Source: Flavobacteriales bacterium (GTDB lineage: Bacteria > Bacteroidota > Bacteroidia > Flavobacteriales > PHOS-HE28). Taken from it: a stretch of DNA of 28,518 nucleotides. The stretch lies in NCBI GenBank assembly GCA_008016945.1, contig SSGN01000062.1, positions 1-28,518 of the forward strand, read 5' to 3'. The notes under the pieces were generated by a model, which saw only the letters and a list, made by a program, of their open reading frames with translations, was not told the DNA's origin and did no database searches. Position numbers and translations under genes: made by a program. Shown piece after piece: positions 1-6,788 of this stretch. Numbering within the stretch: position 1 is the first letter of the stretch; every line of letters starts with the position of its first letter.

Positions 1-2
1 GA

Positions 3-422
3 TCGTCCCCCCCGGCCCCCCACCCCCCGGCCGCCCCCGAAGAGTCGGTATCGCCGCCGGTGATCGTGCCGGCAGCCGCCGCGGAAGCCCCCGGAACAGT
101 GGAGGAGCCGCCCCCGCCGCCTGCGGTGGAGGTAGCCGCACAGCCCGGTCCGATCCCCGTACGGCACGAAAGGCCTGTCCTTACCCCCACCGAGGTGTTT
201 AAGCGAGAACCCGTGCGACCGGTCCCCGACACCGCGCTGCCGTTGGAGGAAGGAGAACGGATCTATAAGGAGGGCCGGTCCATCGTGGTGGAGACCACCG
301 TGGTGGAGGAGGGGCGGTTGGTTCGCTACCGTAAAGTGTCGCACCCATGGGGTGAGGAGCACTACTTCCGCGAAGGCAATTCCATCCCGAGCCACGCATA
401 TCGGTCAGCCTTGGGGAAATAG
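3..422 (+). CDS. Proline-rich protein, C-terminal fragment (5' end outside window)
   Basis: The frame is open from the left edge to a TAG at 420-422, so only the C-terminal part (about 139 residues) is present and the true start lies outside. The first ~75 codons encode a low-complexity stretch rich in Pro, Ala, Glu and Val, typical of a flexible linker. It is followed by a compact charged tail with a VVETTVVEEG stretch and an aromatic WGEEHYF stretch that looks folded. The DNA at 7-28 contains three runs of six or seven C bases. I do not recognise the family; the proline-rich part could be a spacer of a TonB-like, kinase or cell-wall protein. It converges with the SiaC-like gene, leaving an 87-bp gap with only a weak 6-bp hairpin. 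Confidence 0.6.
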   Translation, partial: SSPPAPHPPAAPEESVSPPVIVPAAAAEAPGTVEEPPPPPAVEVAAQPGPIPVRHERPVLTPTEVFKREPVRPVPDTALPLEEGERIYKEGRSIVVETTVVEEGRLVRYRKVSHPWGEEHYFREGNSIPSHAYRSALGK

Positions 423-509
423 AAGGCCACCGCCAGGTCGCACGAACATTGTCCGATCAAGAGGAGGTGGCATCCATCGGATGCGGCACGTCGAAGCGGG
501 GCGCCCGGT

Positions 510-896
510 TCACATGTCCCTGGCCTTCAGCTTCACGGGCATGTCAAGCAAGGATCGGTAATCCTCACCTGCCTCCTTCATATCCAGGTCTCCTTTGGCG
601 TACCACCATTCCAGCACCACACTGGATCGACCGCTGGCGTTCAGGTCCGCCAGAAGCTTCATCAGGTCCAGGAGGTACTTGGATGAGCTTGAGTTGAAAT
701 AGGTCAGCTCCACGTGCAGGGTGGTGGTCGGTACGGGGGCCAGCACGTACCGTTCGGCCATGTCCTGAATAGGACCATAGAACCGGTCGGCGTTCTCGGG
801 TATCGAACAGCCCGTGATGACGAAGAGCCCCCGACCCGGATCGATGGTCACCGCGGGGGTCTTTTCCGTGGGGGAGAGTTCCAGGATCGGATCCAT
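510..896 (-). CDS. SiaC-like (DUF1987) regulatory phosphoprotein
   Basis: A 128-residue protein matching the SiaC/DUF1987 pattern: a TPAVTIDPGRG strand near residues 13-23, a CSIPENADRFYGPI segment at 30-43, the YFNSSSS motif at 66-72, and the C-terminal DMKEAGEDY at 105-113. In Pseudomonas SiaC, a threonine in the equivalent YFNTSS motif is phosphorylated and controls binding to a diguanylate cyclase; here Ser69 would take that place (inference). I chose the ATG at 896 because the longer frame upstream (to 995) adds residues the family lacks. A near-consensus -7 box (TACATTGG, 7 of 8) lies on the minus strand at 907-914. No SiaA, SiaB or SiaD partner is in the window, so the gene stands alone between a convergent and a divergent neighbour. 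Confidence 0.8.
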   Translation of the reverse strand: MDPILELSPTEKTPAVTIDPGRGLFVITGCSIPENADRFYGPIQDMAERYVLAPVPTTTLHVELTYFNSSSSKYLLDLMKLLADLNASGRSSVVLEWWYAKGDLDMKEAGEDYRSLLDMPVKLKARDM

Positions 897-1074
897 GTTA
901 GGTGGGCCAATGTACTGCACCGATCGAAGCCGCGTGTTGATCGACGGCATGGGGTGCCGGATCACCCGGGGTCGGCTCCGGCAGGTCCCGACCAATGATC
1001 CGATGACTGACGATCGTTTGGAACGGTCCGCTCATGCTTTGTAGCTTCAACCGGTCGAACGTAACAGACCGATC

Positions 1075-1875
1075 ATGGCCATGCGAACCATCCTCGTTCC
1101 ATACGATTTCTCCGATTGTGCTACCGACGCCCTCCGGGTGGCAGCGAAGCTGGCGCGCCTCACCGGTGCCGCCGTCCACGTGGTGCATCTCTACGAGCAG
1201 ATGACTGATTTCCATACGGAGAACCAGCGCATACGCGAAGACATCGAGGCGAAGCTGGAGCAGGTGCCCACCTTGCCTTTCCTCAAGGGCATCGAGCTGA
1301 AGAAGTTCATGCTTCGACAGCTTTCGCTCACCGAGATGTTCAAGAACGAAAGGCTGTTGGATGCCGACCTCATCGTCATGGGATCGCATGGCGCCACCGG
1401 CCTGCGCGGCATTGTGGGCTCCAATACCCAACGGATCGTGAGGCAAGCTCCCATGCCCGTACTGGTGGTCAAGCATCGCATCGAGGATTTCGATGTGAAG
1501 GACATGGTCTATGCGTCCAACTTCACGGATCAGGACGTGGAGAAGTTCGATGCCTTCCTACCGATCATCACCCTCTTCGACCCCCGGATCCATCTGTTGA
1601 AGGTGAACACACCGCGCAGCTTCGAACGCACCGACGATAGCAACCGTGCCATCGACCGTTTCCTGCAGCGGTACGGCCTTAAGAAATACACGGCCAGCAT
1701 CTACAACGACCTCAGTATCGAAGAGGGCATCCTCAACTTCACCAAGGGCATCGATGCGGACCTCATCGCCATGGCCACCCATGGCCGAACCGGTTTCTTC
1801 CATGTGGTGAATGGCAGCCTTACCGAGGATATCGTGAACCATACCCACTTCCCCGTGCTGAGTGTGAAACTCTAA
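1075..1875 (+). CDS. Tandem-domain universal stress protein (UspA family)
   Basis: A 266-residue protein with two Usp domains (about 1-135 and 140-266), each ending in the family's nucleotide-binding loop. In domain 1 the strand TILVPYDFS (5-13) carries the conserved Asp11, and the loop GSHGATG...GS sits at 103-116. Its spacing is one residue shorter than the usual G-2X-G-9X-G(S/T). Domain 2 has MATHGRTG...NGS at 233-248 with normal spacing but Ala in place of the first Gly. Such cytoplasmic proteins bind ATP or AMP and act in stress survival; the specific role is unknown. The start could also be the second ATG at 1081. The stop codon TAA (1873-1875) is also the left target-site copy of the palindromic element that follows, so an insertion hit the stop codon without altering the protein. 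Confidence 0.9.
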   Translation: MAMRTILVPYDFSDCATDALRVAAKLARLTGAAVHVVHLYEQMTDFHTENQRIREDIEAKLEQVPTLPFLKGIELKKFMLRQLSLTEMFKNERLLDADLIVMGSHGATGLRGIVGSNTQRIVRQAPMPVLVVKHRIEDFDVKDMVYASNFTDQDVEKFDAFLPIITLFDPRIHLLKVNTPRSFERTDDSNRAIDRFLQRYGLKKYTASIYNDLSIEEGILNFTKGIDADLIAMATHGRTGFFHVVNGSLTEDIVNHTHFPVLSVKL

Positions 1876-2039
1876 GAGCCTGTTTAGGATCTCTTGAGCG
1901 ATGGACTTCGAAGCTATTTTTCGACCAGACGCAGCCTGAAAATGTTGGCGTAGCGGTGACTACGGGAACATTTTCGGGCGAAGTATGGGCGGAAAAGAGA
2001 CCGAAGGACGAGTTTGAAGAGATCCTAAACAGGCTCTAA
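1873..2039. mobile_element. MITE-like palindromic element with 20-bp TIRs and TAA target duplication
   Basis: A 161-bp element (1876-2036) bounded by perfect 20-bp terminal inverted repeats at 1876-1895 and 2017-2036, outermost bases GAGCCTGTTT. It is flanked by a direct TAA on each side (1873-1875 and 2037-2039). Inside, 1934-1953 and 1960-1979 form a second inverted repeat with 17 of 20 pairs around a 6-base loop, and the sequence between is partly complementary, so the whole element can fold into one long imperfect hairpin. It has no open frame of its own. Size, TIRs and a 3-bp duplication fit a non-autonomous insertion sequence derivative. A TNA-type duplication is known for part of the IS5 family, but that parentage is inference. 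The hairpin may also end transcription of the stress-protein gene. Confidence 0.8.
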
Positions 2040-2139
2040 GAGCCCGAACTGGCGCCAAGGGATCGGGATCCAGGAACGGGCGTGGGGGTGAAGGCCAGGG
2101 CAATCGCTCTCTCCCTACCGCCAGTACAGAGGATGTGCC

Positions 2140-2269
2140 GGAACAGCAGGCCCAGCGTGCGGCGATCCTGTGCCCCTCGTGCCCGCCGAAGGCGGGTTCG
2201 AAGCGAGGGGCGATCCAGCGCGGACCAGCGATCCAAGGAGCAAGGAACGCACACTGGGCCTGCTGCTCC
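2140..2269. repeat. Compound inverted repeat of about 130 bp in intergenic DNA
   Basis: Outer arms 2140-2161 and 2248-2269 are complementary at 20 of 22 positions. Nested inside are GCCCCTCG (2172-2179) with its complement CGAGGGGC (2204-2211), and CCCGCC GAA GGCGGG at 2182-2196. The arrangement would give a three-level stem as DNA or RNA. No frame in it looks like a gene. It lies between the MITE-like element and the DUF1883 gene in a 515-bp gene-free stretch (1876-2391). It could be a second repeat family, a structured RNA, or the remains of an insertion; nothing here decides between them. Confidence 0.55.
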
Positions 2270-2363
2270 TACCCCGTTGCCGAAGGCTTGGCCCTTGTCG
2301 AATGAGGACGTGAGGGGCCGGAGGGTCGATCGCCGATCGTGGCGCCATGGATGCCTCTTCATG

Positions 2364-2371
2364 TATATTTA
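2364..2371 (+). promoter_or_regulatory. Candidate Bacteroidota -7 box for the DUF1883 gene
   Basis: TATATTTA matches TAnnTTTG at 7 of 8 positions and ends 20 bases before the ATG at 2392, which would give a leader of roughly 15 bases. The surrounding bases are clearly AT-richer than the neighbourhood. No convincing -33 TTG is visible. Confidence 0.45.
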
Positions 2372-2391
2372 CGCCAAACGAGCATGCATCC

Positions 2392-2793
2392 ATGAAATTC
2401 CTGTTCCGCACCTTCGATGTGAAACGTAAGGAGATCCTTGAAGTGGAGATCGATCAGGCGACCAAAGTGAAGTTCATGACCGCCCGCGACCTCAAGGCCT
2501 ATCGCATGGGGAAGACCTATTCGTACCATGGCGGTACCTTCGAGGAGTCGCCCATCCGGTTCGTGATACCCCATGATGGCCAGTGGACCGCCGTGGTGGA
2601 GAAGGGGACCTACCGGGCACCCGTCGAGGTGAAAGCCCAGTGCCATATCCTGCCTCCCAATGGACTGGTCCGTTCCTCCATCGCCATGGATGCACCGGAG
2701 GAGGTCCGGCAGTTCGCCCTGGACCGGGCGAGCGCTGAGGATGCCGAACAACACGCGGCAGAGATCAGCCGGGCATCGCGTAGCGAGGGCTGA
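2392..2793 (+). CDS. DUF1883 domain protein
   Basis: A 133-residue protein. The first ~87 residues match the DUF1883 pattern: MKFLF start, KKEI-like turn then a hydrophobic VEI strand, MTARDLKAYRMGKTYSYHGG at 29-48, then SPIRFVIPHDGQWTAVVEKG at 53-72. The rest is a charged, alanine-rich tail. The biochemical function of DUF1883 is not established; the all-beta, ligand-binding-like core is sometimes found joined to other domains. The ATG at 2392 was chosen over one at 2347 because the family begins MKFLF and the candidate -7 box at 2364-2371 lies between the two. The next gene follows after 42 bp on the same strand, so they may be co-transcribed. Confidence 0.75.
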   Translation: MKFLFRTFDVKRKEILEVEIDQATKVKFMTARDLKAYRMGKTYSYHGGTFEESPIRFVIPHDGQWTAVVEKGTYRAPVEVKAQCHILPPNGLVRSSIAMDAPEEVRQFALDRASAEDAEQHAAEISRASRSEG

Positions 2794-2835
2794 GCAAGGA
2801 TCGTGCGTTCAACGCGTTATTCATCGTAGAACGTC

Positions 2836-3546
2836 ATGGCAACGCAAAGGGAACAGGAGCGGCTGGAGCAGTTGCTCCTTGGGCAGGCGGAACTCATGCA
2901 GGAGGTGCACCTCCTCCTGGGTGCTGAACAGAAGTACGATGATATCCTCCGGGCTTCGGTGCTCAGCTCCATGCATGAGCGACCGGTGCGGATCAGTGGT
3001 GTCGACCCCGACCGTATCTATCACAAGGACACCATCCGTGCCATGTGTGTGCGGTACCGGTTGCGGTTCCTCCCGGCCGGCCTGTTCAAGGGGCGGTTGC
3101 CCAACACCGCTGTCCATGCGCTGCGATCGTTGGAGAGGAAGGTCGACACGCCGCTCAGCGGCTTCATGATCATGGCTCCATCCAACCGGTTCCGGCTGTG
3201 CGATAGCGAAGCGGACCCGTTGCTTTTCGTACCCATGGGCGAGGATCGGTATTACCTCGTGCACAAATGGGGGAACGACCTATCCGCCTGGCGGTCCCTG
3301 TTGCATTGGCCGGTGAGGAACATGGCCACCCTTGCGGTCACCGTGATCCTGTTGGCGTGCCTGCTCGCGTTGGTGATCCCCACCTCGCTCGTGACCAGTG
3401 CTCCCGAAGCAGCGTTCTGGGGAGCGCACCGTGTGTTCGCCATGTTCTGGTGCACGGCGGTATGTGCCAGCTTCACCGTGTTCGGGTGGTTCGCCTTCTT
3501 CGGCCAGTTCAGCGTTGACGCGTGGAACAGCCGCTACTTCAACTGA
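2836..3546 (+). CDS. Unknown protein with two C-terminal membrane helices
   Basis: A 236-residue protein that I cannot assign. Residues 1-40 are likely helical and coiled-coil-like (many Glu, Gln, Leu). Residues 50-150 look like a soluble domain with a basic MCVRYRLRFLPAGLFKGR stretch (70-87) and a MAPSNRFRLCDSEADPLLF segment (113-131). Two hydrophobic spans at about 163-184 and 200-225 are separated by a short loop, giving a hairpin anchor; the protein ends WNSRYFN. It probably sits in the inner membrane with the large N-terminal part in the cytoplasm. It follows the DUF1883 gene by 42 bp, so a shared function is possible. Its 3' end overlaps the convergent small gene by 13 bp. Confidence 0.7.
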   Translation: MATQREQERLEQLLLGQAELMQEVHLLLGAEQKYDDILRASVLSSMHERPVRISGVDPDRIYHKDTIRAMCVRYRLRFLPAGLFKGRLPNTAVHALRSLERKVDTPLSGFMIMAPSNRFRLCDSEADPLLFVPMGEDRYYLVHKWGNDLSAWRSLLHWPVRNMATLAVTVILLACLLALVIPTSLVTSAPEAAFWGAHRVFAMFWCTAVCASFTVFGWFAFFGQFSVDAWNSRYFN

Positions 3547-3746
3547 TCGGTCGTCGCGGGGATCGGGTGCCCGGCCGGTGAGATCCGGCACACGCAAGTG
3601 CTACGGAACCATCCTTTCAGTTGCTCGCGCTCTTCGGGTAGAAGGCGCTTGAATGCTTTGCGCATCTCCTTGCGGAACACGCGGGGGTCGGCTTGGCTGA
3701 TCTTGTCCAACACTTCCTGGTAGTACGATAGGAGGTCACGTTTCAT
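3534..3746 (-). CDS. Small basic hypothetical protein
   Basis: A 70-residue protein. The first ~50 residues have an alternating charged/hydrophobic pattern typical of two or three helices, with clusters FRKEMRKAFKRL and LLPEEREQLKGWF. The last 18 residues (two Cys, several Pro and Thr) are less gene-like and overlap the convergent membrane-protein gene by 13 bp. I do not recognise it. The start is the only in-frame ATG, and the codon choice of the first 50 codons resembles its neighbours. It lies downstream of hsp20 on the same strand but a terminator-like hairpin separates them. Confidence 0.55.
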   Translation of the reverse strand: MKRDLLSYYQEVLDKISQADPRVFRKEMRKAFKRLLPEEREQLKGWFRSTCVCRISPAGHPIPATTDQLK

Positions 3747-3821
3747 GGCAGGGGTGGCTTGAGGGTTCTGCTACGCTTGGTGCCTTGCGGAGGTTCCAGC
3801 TTTTCGACCAATGATGAAGAA

Positions 3822-3849
3822 GAGAAGACCGCCCGTGGGCGATCTTCTC
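3822..3849 (-). terminator. Hairpin downstream of hsp20
   Basis: GAGAAGA (3822-3828) pairs with TCTTCTC (3843-3849), and CGCCC pairs with GGGCG inside it around a GT loop, with one C-A mismatch. Read on the minus strand, the stem lies 18 bases past the hsp20 stop and is followed by the T-rich TTCTTCATCATT, so a factor-independent terminator is likely though the T tract is interrupted. Confidence 0.5.
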
Positions 3850-3867
3850 ATGAATGGTCCGCAGGGA

Positions 3868-4296
3868 TCAGGCGATGTTGATCTCGCGGGTCTCCGGCTT
3901 TGCGGGTTCGCTTTTCGGAATGCTGAGGTTCAGCACCCCATTCACATGTTCGGCCGTAATGGCTTCGATGCGCACGGCCTCTGGAAGTTGAAAGCTTCGG
4001 CTGAAGCTGCTGGCTTGGAACTCACGGCGTAGGAACCGTTCATTCTCCGTGGAGGAGGAGCTGCTTTTTTCTCCTTTCACCGTGAGGATATCCTGCTCGG
4101 CGCTCACTTTCAACTCCTCCTTGGCGAATCCGGGCACGCGCAGGCTTACCACGAACTTCTCTGGCGTTTCAGTGATGTTCACGCGAGGAGTGAGCTGGGT
4201 CAGGTCGTCGTGGCCGAAGAGCTGGCTGATATCGCGGCCGAAGAAACCTCCGAAGGGGTGGGCCGATGTGTGCGGGGTGCGGTACTTGGTAAGCAT
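3868..4296 (-). CDS. Small heat shock protein, Hsp20/alpha-crystallin family
   Basis: A 142-residue ATP-independent holdase that binds unfolding proteins in the cytoplasm. It has a short N-terminal arm rich in Gly, Phe and His (10-30), an alpha-crystallin domain at about 37-130 with the VSLRVPGFAKEELKV strand pair (50-64), the GVLNLSIPK block (120-128), and a C-terminal IxI-type oligomerisation motif (Ile139, Ile141). The start is the ATG at 4296; a longer frame would begin with TTG at 4330-4332 and add 12 residues. The gene runs opposite to none of its close neighbours: the TonB-like gene upstream is on the same strand and ends 103 bp before. The gap holds a perfect palindrome that may control heat induction. 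A terminator-like hairpin follows the stop. Confidence 0.93.
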   Translation of the reverse strand: MLTKYRTPHTSAHPFGGFFGRDISQLFGHDDLTQLTPRVNITETPEKFVVSLRVPGFAKEELKVSAEQDILTVKGEKSSSSSTENERFLRREFQASSFSRSFQLPEAVRIEAITAEHVNGVLNLSIPKSEPAKPETREINIA

Positions 4297-4353
4297 GGTC
4301 AGCTGTGTTTTGTGGTGACCATGTTCGTTCAAAGAGAATGCCCAGAAGGATCA

Positions 4354-4370
4354 TGCGTCAAAATGACGCA
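4354..4370. promoter_or_regulatory. Palindrome upstream of hsp20
   Basis: TGCGTCA (4354-4360) and TGACGCA (4364-4370) form a perfect inverted repeat around three A bases, 57 bases upstream of the hsp20 ATG in AT-rich DNA. On the minus strand it reads TCATTTTG, one mismatch from TAnnTTTG, so it could overlap a promoter. A second small inverted repeat (ATAGCG 4383-4388, CGCTAT 4398-4403) lies beside it and overlaps the TonB-like stop codon. It does not resemble the CIRCE operator. Role as an operator is inference. Confidence 0.45.
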
Positions 4371-4399
4371 CTATAACAAAAGATAGCGACATAATGGCG

Positions 4400-5131
4400 C
4401 TATTGGGCTAAGAAGAGAAAGTACAACGTGCCTGTTTGCGGGTCGGGCGCTGTTCCGAGCGCATTGAATTTTCCGCGTTTCGCGGAAGTCAGGGCATGTT
4501 CGAGCATGCATTCGTCGGCACCTTGGCTCTTGGTCGGGTCCAGCGTTGCACGCTGCACGTTGCCGGCCTTATCCACCTGTACGGTGATCGCCACGCGTCC
4601 CATTTCCTTACAGAGATAGCCGGGCACATCGGATGTTCGTGTCCGCCCTTTCAGATCGTGCCAAACGGTGGTGGCGCCCTCCACCTTCACGGGTTCGGCC
4701 GCGGTCTTCATGTATTGCTCCTTGTTCCACTTGCTGGGATCCAGTTCGGGGATCACGATCTCCTTCCCCTGGTCGCGCCGCTCTTGTGCCAACCGGTCGA
4801 ATTCCGCCTGCTCCATGGCCTTCAGGTCGCTTTCCACCCGCTCTGCCAAGCGTGCTTGCGCGGCGTTGCTCATCATTCGTTCCGCGGTGATGTTGCTGGT
4901 GGTGTTGGTCACCCGCATCGGTTCGGCAAGCTCTGGGTGTTCGATCCGTTGGATGAGTTGTTCCGCTTCAGTGGGAGGAAGCACCTCTACGTTGGCCTCG
5001 CCCATCACTTCCGCTGCCGACTTGGGTTGCAGTTGGGCCATGGTGAAAAGGAAGAGCAGCACGGAGTGGATGGTCAACGTGCCGATGATGCCGTACTTAT
5101 GATCCTCGAACCAGTCCAGGAAGCTGTTCAT
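4400..5131 (-). CDS. TonB-like energy transducer / periplasm-spanning protein
   Basis: A 243-residue protein with a short cytoplasmic head (MNSFLDWFEDHKYG), one membrane helix at about 14-33, a long polar region (35-150) with many Glu, Ala and Arg that is probably helical, and a C-terminal domain at about 150-243. The end (GRVAITVQVDKAGNV, then FNALGTAPDPQTGTLYFLFLAQ) resembles the beta-rich TonB C-terminal fold, but the family's usual proline-rich linker and YP motif are missing. It may couple the inner membrane to an outer membrane receptor or be a divergent relative; no ExbB/ExbD or receptor gene is nearby. The 231-bp gap upstream (5132-5362) holds no gene and no clear promoter that I can see. 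Confidence 0.65.
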   Translation of the reverse strand: MNSFLDWFEDHKYGIIGTLTIHSVLLFLFTMAQLQPKSAAEVMGEANVEVLPPTEAEQLIQRIEHPELAEPMRVTNTTSNITAERMMSNAAQARLAERVESDLKAMEQAEFDRLAQERRDQGKEIVIPELDPSKWNKEQYMKTAAEPVKVEGATTVWHDLKGRTRTSDVPGYLCKEMGRVAITVQVDKAGNVQRATLDPTKSQGADECMLEHALTSAKRGKFNALGTAPDPQTGTLYFLFLAQ

Positions 5132-5362
5132 GGCCTTGCGGTCAAGTGGTTGAGGCGGCGCGGAAGTGGTTCATGGGTGATGCCAGTTCGCATGAAGGCG
5201 TAGGCTGGAGATGCGAAGGGGTTTTCCGAAGGACGATCTGGCGAAGTCGGTACAACGTCGAAGGCTTGGACCGCAGGGAGCGAAGCTACCGAGGGCCGGT
5301 GGTACGGAACGATCACAACGGAGATGTCATGCGGAAATGGACCGCGTGTATCGGCCAACTCC

Positions 5363-6781
5363 TTAGGGCGAATCGGTATTACGCTTCCAAGATACGAACG
5401 GTGCACCTGGCTGTTGCACGCGAATGCGCCACGAGGAGGGCCAGCGGTTGTTCCATCGGTTGCCAGCGCCTTGGAGCCATCCGATCGGAATGCCCTGGTA
5501 CATGGCGAGTGCCGCACCTTGGGCTTGAGAGGCGAGGATCGAGTTTCCGCGCAGATAGGCGATGGCCTGATCGTGGTTCAGTGCCACCTGTTGGAAGGCC
5601 GTGCGGTCCAGGTCTTGAGACAGGGCGAGGGCGGCATGGGGGCGCCAACTGTCGGCCTTCCGTTCGCCCAGTGGAGTGCCGGAGGAAAGCACCGGCAGAA
5701 GGCCATGAAGGCGTTCCACCATACGGCTCCAGGTGCCATCCACGGCGAACCGTTCCTCGCCATGGTCCATGACGACCCAGCGATGGGTGGGGCGTAACCA
5801 TTCCAGCCCGCCACCCGCATGGGAACGGTCAGGATCCACCGCGTAGGATGGAGAGGGCACGCGATCGCCGTTCTTCTGGACCAGGGCGATGAAGAAGCCC
5901 TCGCCCTGCAGGAGATGCGGATAGCATCGCAGGGCATCCACGCCTTCGCGTGTGCTCCGGATCATGCCCCAGGCCGGGTCCGATGGGATCGGAACACAGC
6001 GCCCGCCCTTTGCCAAGAGTTGGGCCACCTGCGTTTCGTTCTCACTGGTCTCCCAGGTACAGGTGCTATAGATCAACAGACCACCCGGCTTCAAGCCATC
6101 CCAGGCGTGTTGCAGGATGTGGCTCTGCGTGGTGTTGCATTGCCGCACGAGTCCTTCGGACCATTGGGTCCGTGCGAACCCATCCTTGCGGAACATGCCT
6201 TCTCCGGAGCAAGGTGCATCCACCACCACCAGGTCGAAGAACTCCGGTAGCCGGGCGAGCTTTTCCGGTGCAGCCCCGGATACCACGGTGTTCGCCGCGC
6301 CCCACTTCCACAGGTTCTCCACCAGGATCCGTTGTCGTTTGGGCTCGATCTCGTTGCTCACCAGCAGTGCATCGGGGTGCAGCAGGCTGCGCAGATGGGT
6401 GCTCTTGCCACCCGGTGCGGCGCAGAGGTCCAAGGCTACGATACGCTCCCCTCCGAGTCCGCTGGCCTTTACGGCTTGTTCCAGGGCCATGCTGCTCGCT
6501 TCCTGCACATAGTAGGCACCGGCATGGAAAAGCGGGTCGAAGGTGAACGAAGGTCGTTCTTCGAGGTAATGGCCGGTGGCGCACCACGGTATCCTTGCCG
6601 CCGCCGGTCCGCTCCATTTGGTCGTGTTCACGCGGATGCTCACCGGCGATGGTGAACGCAAGGCCCTCTCCAGCCCATCCACTTCAGGCCCCCGCTGTGT
6701 TCGCAGCCGCGCTACGAGGTCATCGTCCGTGATCGGCACGGGTACCGCGCGTCGCGAACGGTGGTGCGCGGCTCGCCCCAT
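5363..6781 (-). CDS. rsmF: rRNA cytosine-C5 methyltransferase, RsmF/NOL1-NOP2-Sun type
   Basis: A 472-residue SAM-dependent enzyme that methylates C5 of a cytosine in ribosomal RNA. The core shows an RVNTTK block (50-55), SAM motif ALDLCAAPGGKSTHL (116-130), and the two family cysteines in DAPCSGEGMFRKD (Cys191) and YSTCTWETSENE (Cys241), which cover the nucleophile and the helper residue. The C-terminal third carries the extra RNA-binding-like region typical of RsmF rather than RsmB, including LRGNSILA and MYQGIPIGW. The ATG at 6781 lies 7 bp past the purA stop; a start at 6841 would overlap purA by 53 bp and adds an unlikely sequence. It is the last gene of the rel-fur-STAS-purA run. The precise target base cannot be read from sequence. 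Confidence 0.88.
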   Translation of the reverse strand: MGRAAHHRSRRAVPVPITDDDLVARLRTQRGPEVDGLERALRSPSPVSIRVNTTKWSGPAAARIPWCATGHYLEERPSFTFDPLFHAGAYYVQEASSMALEQAVKASGLGGERIVALDLCAAPGGKSTHLRSLLHPDALLVSNEIEPKRQRILVENLWKWGAANTVVSGAAPEKLARLPEFFDLVVVDAPCSGEGMFRKDGFARTQWSEGLVRQCNTTQSHILQHAWDGLKPGGLLIYSTCTWETSENETQVAQLLAKGGRCVPIPSDPAWGMIRSTREGVDALRCYPHLLQGEGFFIALVQKNGDRVPSPSYAVDPDRSHAGGGLEWLRPTHRWVVMDHGEERFAVDGTWSRMVERLHGLLPVLSSGTPLGERKADSWRPHAALALSQDLDRTAFQQVALNHDQAIAYLRGNSILASQAQGAALAMYQGIPIGWLQGAGNRWNNRWPSSWRIRVQQPGAPFVSWKRNTDSP

Positions 6782-6788
6782 GGATGGG

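Noticed and set aside
470..484. Short hairpin GCATCC-ATC-GGATGC between the first two genes as a terminator
   Set aside because: Only six pairs and no T tract on either strand; too weak to call although its position between convergent genes is suggestive.
2082..2429. Open frames within the 1876-2391 gap as a small gene
   Set aside because: The Arg/Pro/Ser-rich translations follow from the GC-rich inverted repeats, and no start context or family pattern was seen.
5132..5362. Hidden gene in the gap between the TonB-like and rsmF genes
   Set aside because: Frames here only extend from shadows of neighbours, and no coding pattern or clear promoter was visible.
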